DNA from: Oscillospiraceae bacterium
Lineage (GTDB): Bacteria; Bacillota; Clostridia; Oscillospirales; Ruminococcaceae
Assembly: GCA_022791945.1 (NCBI GenBank)
Contig: JAAVZY010000072.1
Span: 1-64,000 of the forward strand
Length of the DNA stretch: 64,000 nucleotides
Direction of reading: 5' to 3'
Positions within the stretch are counted from its first letter, which is position 1; each line of letters opens with the position of its first letter. The position numbers and the translations under genes are program-made. Shown here piece after piece: positions 60,428 to 64,000 of this stretch. The notes under the pieces were generated by a model. It was not told the DNA's origin and ran no database searches. It worked only from the letters and a program-made list of their open reading frames with translations.

Positions 60428-61192
60428 ATGTCCAGCCTGGACGAATATAAGAAGCAGCAGCAGGAGCTCATGAAGGCCCGGCGGATCAAAACCACGATCC
60501 CCACCTCGGAGCTGGAAAGGCAGGACGATTCCGCAGCCAAAATCGTCCCCCGCACCTTCAAGGAAAAATGGATCAACTACTGGTATCATTACAAGCTGGT
60601 TACTCTGGCGGCTGTGGCCGGAGCGGCGCTGGTGTTCTCTTTCGTCTGGTCCGTCACCCACGCGACCAAATATGACGCCTCCATCTCGGTGGTCACCTCC
60701 TTCCCCTTTGAAACCATCGGGGAATCCCTCCACCGGGAGCTGGATCCCTTTCTGGAGGACGGGAACGGAGACGGAAAGGTAAACCTGCTCCTGGCTTATT
60801 ATGCCCTGCCTGATCCCGACAATCCGGTCACCCAGTCAGACGCCCAGGCTCAGATGGCCCAGCAGATGAAGCTGGTTGCCCAGCTTTCCCTGGGAGAGGA
60901 TTTCCTGTTCCTAGTAGACGATCTGGGCTACGAGAAGCTCCACGGCCAATATGAGCTGGCGTTCGAGGATCTCTCCGCCTATTCGGACAGCGACCGGGTG
61001 GAGGGGGACAAATACCGGCTCAACGGCACCAAGCTCCTGGCGGATATCGGCCTGGGAGATTGGGAGGATCCCCTCTACCTGTGCCTTTCGGATTTCAGCG
61101 CTTACGACGAGCGCACCCAGACTAAGAAGGACCTGATTCAGCTCCACGACACCTCTCTCTCTATGCTCAAAGCCCTCATGGCCGCAGGGTGA
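60428..61192 (+). CDS. single-span membrane protein with acidic extracellular domain
   Basis: The 254-residue protein has a charged cytoplasmic start (MSSLDEYKKQQQELMKARRI), one membrane segment (about 61-80, LVTLAAVAGAALVFSFVW) and an extracellular domain of about 170 residues. It contains a calcium-loop-like acidic stretch (DPFLEDGNGDGKVNLLL, resembling a dockerin/EF-hand loop DGNGDGKVN). No family is recognised. AAAGGAGAG precedes the ATG. Confidence 0.75.
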   Translation: MSSLDEYKKQQQELMKARRIKTTIPTSELERQDDSAAKIVPRTFKEKWINYWYHYKLVTLAAVAGAALVFSFVWSVTHATKYDASISVVTSFPFETIGESLHRELDPFLEDGNGDGKVNLLLAYYALPDPDNPVTQSDAQAQMAQQMKLVAQLSLGEDFLFLVDDLGYEKLHGQYELAFEDLSAYSDSDRVEGDKYRLNGTKLLADIGLGDWEDPLYLCLSDFSAYDERTQTKKDLIQLHDTSLSMLKALMAAG

Positions 61193-61204
61193 CGGGAGTC
61201 TCTG

Positions 61205-61660
61205 CGGGAACTGGCTCCCCTTGGATTCCCATCTTTTGGGGGTGGGGGACCTGCCTCGCTGGTACTCCCCGCAGAGACGATCGCCCGCCTACCCATTTTT
61301 TCGTAAAGAAAAAATGGGTAGGCGGGCTGCGCAGGGGCTGCGACGCAGAGGGCTTCGAGCGTGTTCTGCGCAGATTTTCTGCGCGGTGCAGGAAGTATCC
61401 CGCACCCGGGAGGGAGCTTTTTTCTTTACGAAAAAAGCGTACTGCGGGAATCAGACTGCCTGCGTGGCAGAAGGCCGGAAGTCTGTACAGGCTCAACCCC
61501 ACCCCTTTTCCGCCCTTAAAAAATAATGGGAATCCAAGGGGAATCCCTCCCCCATGCGCCGCTGGCGGCGCATCTCAGAATTCGGCGAAGCCGAATTCCT
61601 AGGTGCGTCGTGAAACGACGCACCGCAGAGACGCGAGACAGCGTCTCGCGGCCTTGACCG
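61205..61660. repeat. composite palindromic element (block 21)
   Basis: Core contains ACCCATTTTTTCG and its full reverse complement (about 61291-61319), a perfect form of the A/T core, plus GCTTTTTTC...GAAAAAAGC (about 61417-61439) and a degenerate GTCTGTACAGGC. Right arm: GATGCGCCGC hairpin, GAATTC hairpin, GTGCGTCGT/ACGACGCAC (61603-61623), CGCGAGAC/GTCTCGCG. No gene is seen in 61193-61722. Confidence 0.85.
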
Positions 61661-61722
61661 ACCACGCACGCAGAAACAAAACGGGCACCACGAAGAAACT
61701 CATTTGTAGAGGGGACAGCAGG

Positions 61723-63096
61723 ATGGCGGCGGAACAGACAGATTTTTCACAGGGGAGCGTCTGGCGGAATATTCTCCGTCTGGCGGTCCCCATGACAGCG
61801 GCGCAGCTGATCAATGTGCTTTACAGCGTGGTGGATCGGGTCTATATCGGCCATATCCCCGGCGCGGCCTCCAACGCCCTGACAGGCGTGGGGGTCACTT
61901 TTCCTATACTCTCCATTGTAATCGCCTTTGCCAACCTGTTCGGCATGGGCGGCGCGCCCATCTTTTCCATCGAGCGGGGCAGAGGCGAGACGGAGAAGGC
62001 CGCACACGCCATGGGCAACACCTTCTCCATGCTGACCGCCTCCGGGATTCTGCTGACGGTTGTGATTCTGATATTCCGGCGGCCTCTGCTGTATCTGTTC
62101 GGGGCCAGCGACGCCACCTTTCCCTATGCGGACAGCTATCTGACCATCTATCTCTGCGGCAGCGTGTTCGTCATGCTGAGCCTGGGAATGAATCAGTTCA
62201 TCAATGCCCAGGGGTTTGGAAGAAAAGGAATGCTGACCGTCCTCCTGGGAGCGGTGATCAATCTTCTGCTGGATCCCCTGTTTATCTTTGTGCTGAAGCT
62301 GGGCGTTCAGGGAGCGGCGCTGGCCACCGTGCTTTCCCAGATGGTTTCCGCCTCCTGGGCGGTGTTTTTCCTCACCCGCCGGGCTCCTATCCGGCTGACA
62401 CTGGAAAATCTGCGGATCCGCTGGCGGCTGGTGGGGCGGATTATGGGGCTGGGGCTTTCCGGATTTATCATGTCCGTGACCAACAGCGGGGTGCAGATTG
62501 TCTGCAACGCCACCCTTCAGGCATGGGGCGGCGATCTCTATGTGGGCGTCATGACGATCCTGAACTCCCTGCGAGAGGTGGCTTCCGCCCCCATCAGCGG
62601 CCTGACGGGAGCGGCCCAGCCGGTGCTGGGATTCAATTACGGCGCCGGTGCTTATCGCCGGGTGCGCGCCGGGATCCGGTTTATGACCATACTCTGCGTA
62701 TCATATACAATGGTGATCTGGGCCTGCCTGCTGCTGTTTCCCCAGCCTTTTATTCAGATTTTCAACAGCGGAGACGACGCCCTGCTTCAGGCGGCGGTGC
62801 CCTCCCTGCATATTTACTTTTTCGGGTTTTTTATGATGTCCCTGCAAATGTCCGGCCAGTCCGCGGCGGTAGGCCTGGGGAAATCCAGACAGGCGGTATT
62901 CTTCTCCCTGCTTAGAAAAGCCTTTATCGTCATCCCGCTGACGCTGATTCTCCCCCATCTGTGGGGATTAGGGGTCAATGGCGTGTTCCTGGCGGAACCC
63001 ATTTCCAATTTTATCGGCGGCGCCGCCTGCTACCTCACCATGCTCCTCACCATCTGGCGCGAGCTGAAACAGGACAGAATTCCCTCATCCCTTTAG
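61723..63096 (+). CDS. MATE-family efflux transporter
   Basis: The 457-residue protein has twelve hydrophobic segments and the two MatE repeats: LAVPMTAAQLINVLYSVVDRVYIGH and LGLSGFIMSVTNSGVQIVCNATLQ, with NQFINAQGFGRKGM in the first half. It probably exports cationic drugs or metabolites in exchange for Na+ or H+. ATG 61723 follows GAGGGG; the frame upstream runs into the palindromic element. Confidence 0.94.
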   Translation: MAAEQTDFSQGSVWRNILRLAVPMTAAQLINVLYSVVDRVYIGHIPGAASNALTGVGVTFPILSIVIAFANLFGMGGAPIFSIERGRGETEKAAHAMGNTFSMLTASGILLTVVILIFRRPLLYLFGASDATFPYADSYLTIYLCGSVFVMLSLGMNQFINAQGFGRKGMLTVLLGAVINLLLDPLFIFVLKLGVQGAALATVLSQMVSASWAVFFLTRRAPIRLTLENLRIRWRLVGRIMGLGLSGFIMSVTNSGVQIVCNATLQAWGGDLYVGVMTILNSLREVASAPISGLTGAAQPVLGFNYGAGAYRRVRAGIRFMTILCVSYTMVIWACLLLFPQPFIQIFNSGDDALLQAAVPSLHIYFFGFFMMSLQMSGQSAAVGLGKSRQAVFFSLLRKAFIVIPLTLILPHLWGLGVNGVFLAEPISNFIGGAACYLTMLLTIWRELKQDRIPSSL

Positions 63097-63500
63097 AGCC
63101 TGTTCAAGACCTCGAGGGCGCTGCCCTCGAGTCTCCGCAGTGCGTTGTTTCACAACGCACTTAGGAATTCGGCTTCGCCGAATTCTGAGCTGCGACGCAG
63201 AAAGTCCCGAGCGTGTTCTGTTACGCTCGGGACTTTCTGCAAGGAAGGGCTTGACGCTACGCAGGGGCTGCGCAGAAACTCTGTGCGCCGCAGGAAGTAC
63301 CCCGCACGCAGGAGGGAGCTTTTTTCTTTACGTAAAAAGCGGTCTGCGGGAATCAAACTGCCTGCGTGGCAGGCAATCGGAAGTCTGTACAGACTCAACC
63401 CCACCCCTTTTCCGCCCTTAAAAAGCCCTTAAAATTACGGGTTCCAAGGGGATTTAATCCCCTTGGCAGAGCGCGAGACAGAGTCTCGCGGCCTTCCCGC
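63096..63500. repeat. composite palindromic element (block 22)
   Basis: Begins with a MITE half-end (AGAGCCTGTTCAAGA) fused to CTCGAGGGC/GCCCTCGAG (about 63111-63131). Then GTGCGTTGT/ACAACGCAC (63140-63160, stem variant), GAATTC hairpin, a 17-base inverted stem (AAAGTCCCGAGCG... and its complement, about 63201-63238), GCTTTTTTC...GTAAAAAGC, GTCTGTACAGAC, CCAAGGGGAT/ATCCCCTTGG and CGCGAGAC/GTCTCGCG. It lies between two convergent genes. Confidence 0.85.
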
Positions 63501-63522
63501 TGTGTACACGCGCCGGTTTCTC

Positions 63523-64000
63523 TCAATCTCTGAACACGCCGCCGGTGGAGCCGGAGGTTACCATAGCTGCATAGCGTTTCAGATAGCCGGAAAGCTCCTT
63601 CTCCGGAGGAACAAAGCCGGCACGGCGGCGGGCAAGCTCCGCCTCCGGAACCGCCAGGGTCACCGTCCGGGCGGGGATATCAATCTCAATGGTGTCCCCT
63701 TCCTGCACCAAAGCGATCAGCCCGCCTTCCGCGGCTTCCGGGCTGATATGTCCGATGGCCGCGCCCCGGGTCGCGCCGGAAAAGCGTCCGTCTGTCAGCA
63801 GGGCTACCTGCCTGTCCAGCCCTACCCCCGCCAGGTTGGCCGTGGGCGCCAGCATCTCCCGCATCCCAGGGCCTCCCTTTGGCCCCTCATACCGGATGAC
63901 TACCACATCTCCAGGGTGAATCTGCCCTCCCAGGATCGCCGCGGAAGCGTCCTCCTCGCAGTCGAATACACGGGCCGGGCCGGTGTGCTTCATCATCTCC
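63523..64000 (-). CDS. ilvD: dihydroxy-acid dehydratase, C-terminal part
   Basis: The visible 159 residues match the IlvD/Edd C-terminus: [40 protein letters not shown] and [27 protein letters not shown] with the active-site Ser in SGAT. The enzyme dehydrates dihydroxy acids in branched-chain amino acid synthesis. The gene continues beyond the window edge. Confidence 0.95.
   Translation of the reverse strand, partial: EMMKHTGPARVFDCEEDASAAILGGQIHPGDVVVIRYEGPKGGPGMREMLAPTANLAGVGLDRQVALLTDGRFSGATRGAAIGHISPEAAEGGLIALVQEGDTIEIDIPARTVTLAVPEAELARRRAGFVPPEKELSGYLKRYAAMVTSGSTGGVFRD

Overview
The window looks like chromosomal DNA of a spore-forming, GC-rich member of the Clostridia, most likely Oscillospirales/Oscillospiraceae-like. 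This rests on a clear sigG, a ylm/divIVA division cluster, strong Shine-Dalgarno sites, several GTG/TTG starts and Firmicutes-type gene order (mutL-miaA-hfq; yggS-sepF-ylmH-divIVA-ileS-lspA-rluD). No species can be named from the sequence alone.

Layout. 1-2000: the 5' part of a tRNA-Arg(CCU), two decayed copies of it, and a pile of broken IS5- and IS3-family transposase fragments. 2.1-8.5 kb (minus): GH25 lysozyme, a glycerol-3-phosphate dehydrogenase type operon (GlpA-like, FAD oxidoreductase, DUF1667), sigG, a putative amidase and a small protein. 9.4-17.9 kb (plus): recG, a beta-lactamase-fold cell-surface protein, hemB-hemL, and three small unrecognised genes. 18-30.5 kb (minus): split transketolase, then the hfq/HlyD-like/yggS/sepF/ylmH/divIVA/ileS/lspA/rluD/HAD cluster. 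31-36 kb (minus): miaA, mutL, a peptide-binding lipoprotein and an AT-richer methyltransferase. 37-44.8 kb: DUF1266 protein, dinB, a class A PBP, a TIM-barrel sugar-phosphate isomerase-like gene and small membrane genes. 45-53.5 kb (plus): paaK, ACT protein, Fe-S aldo/keto reductase, YfhO-like membrane protein, serine hydrolase, RpiR regulator. 53.6-59.6 kb (minus): M18 aminopeptidase, slt, coaE, tsaC, prfA, DUF951. 59.8-64 kb: two unknown genes, a MATE exporter and the C-terminal part of ilvD.

The most unusual feature is the intergenic DNA. About twenty gaps hold members of one family of composite palindromic elements, from about 60 to 750 bp. Their outer arms are built from two or three nested hairpins: a CTCGAG- or CGCGAGAC-type stem, a CCAAGGGG/CCCCTTGG stem, and sometimes a GTGCGTCGT/ACGACGCAC plus GAATTC stem. 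The arms are inverted with respect to each other and enclose exchangeable cores. Stem sequences differ between copies, but both sides change together, so pairing is kept. Many elements begin within a few bases of a stop codon. No autonomous mobilising gene for them is visible here. Separately, a 161-bp MITE occurs twice; its ends resemble the end of the IS5-family relic at about 402-418.
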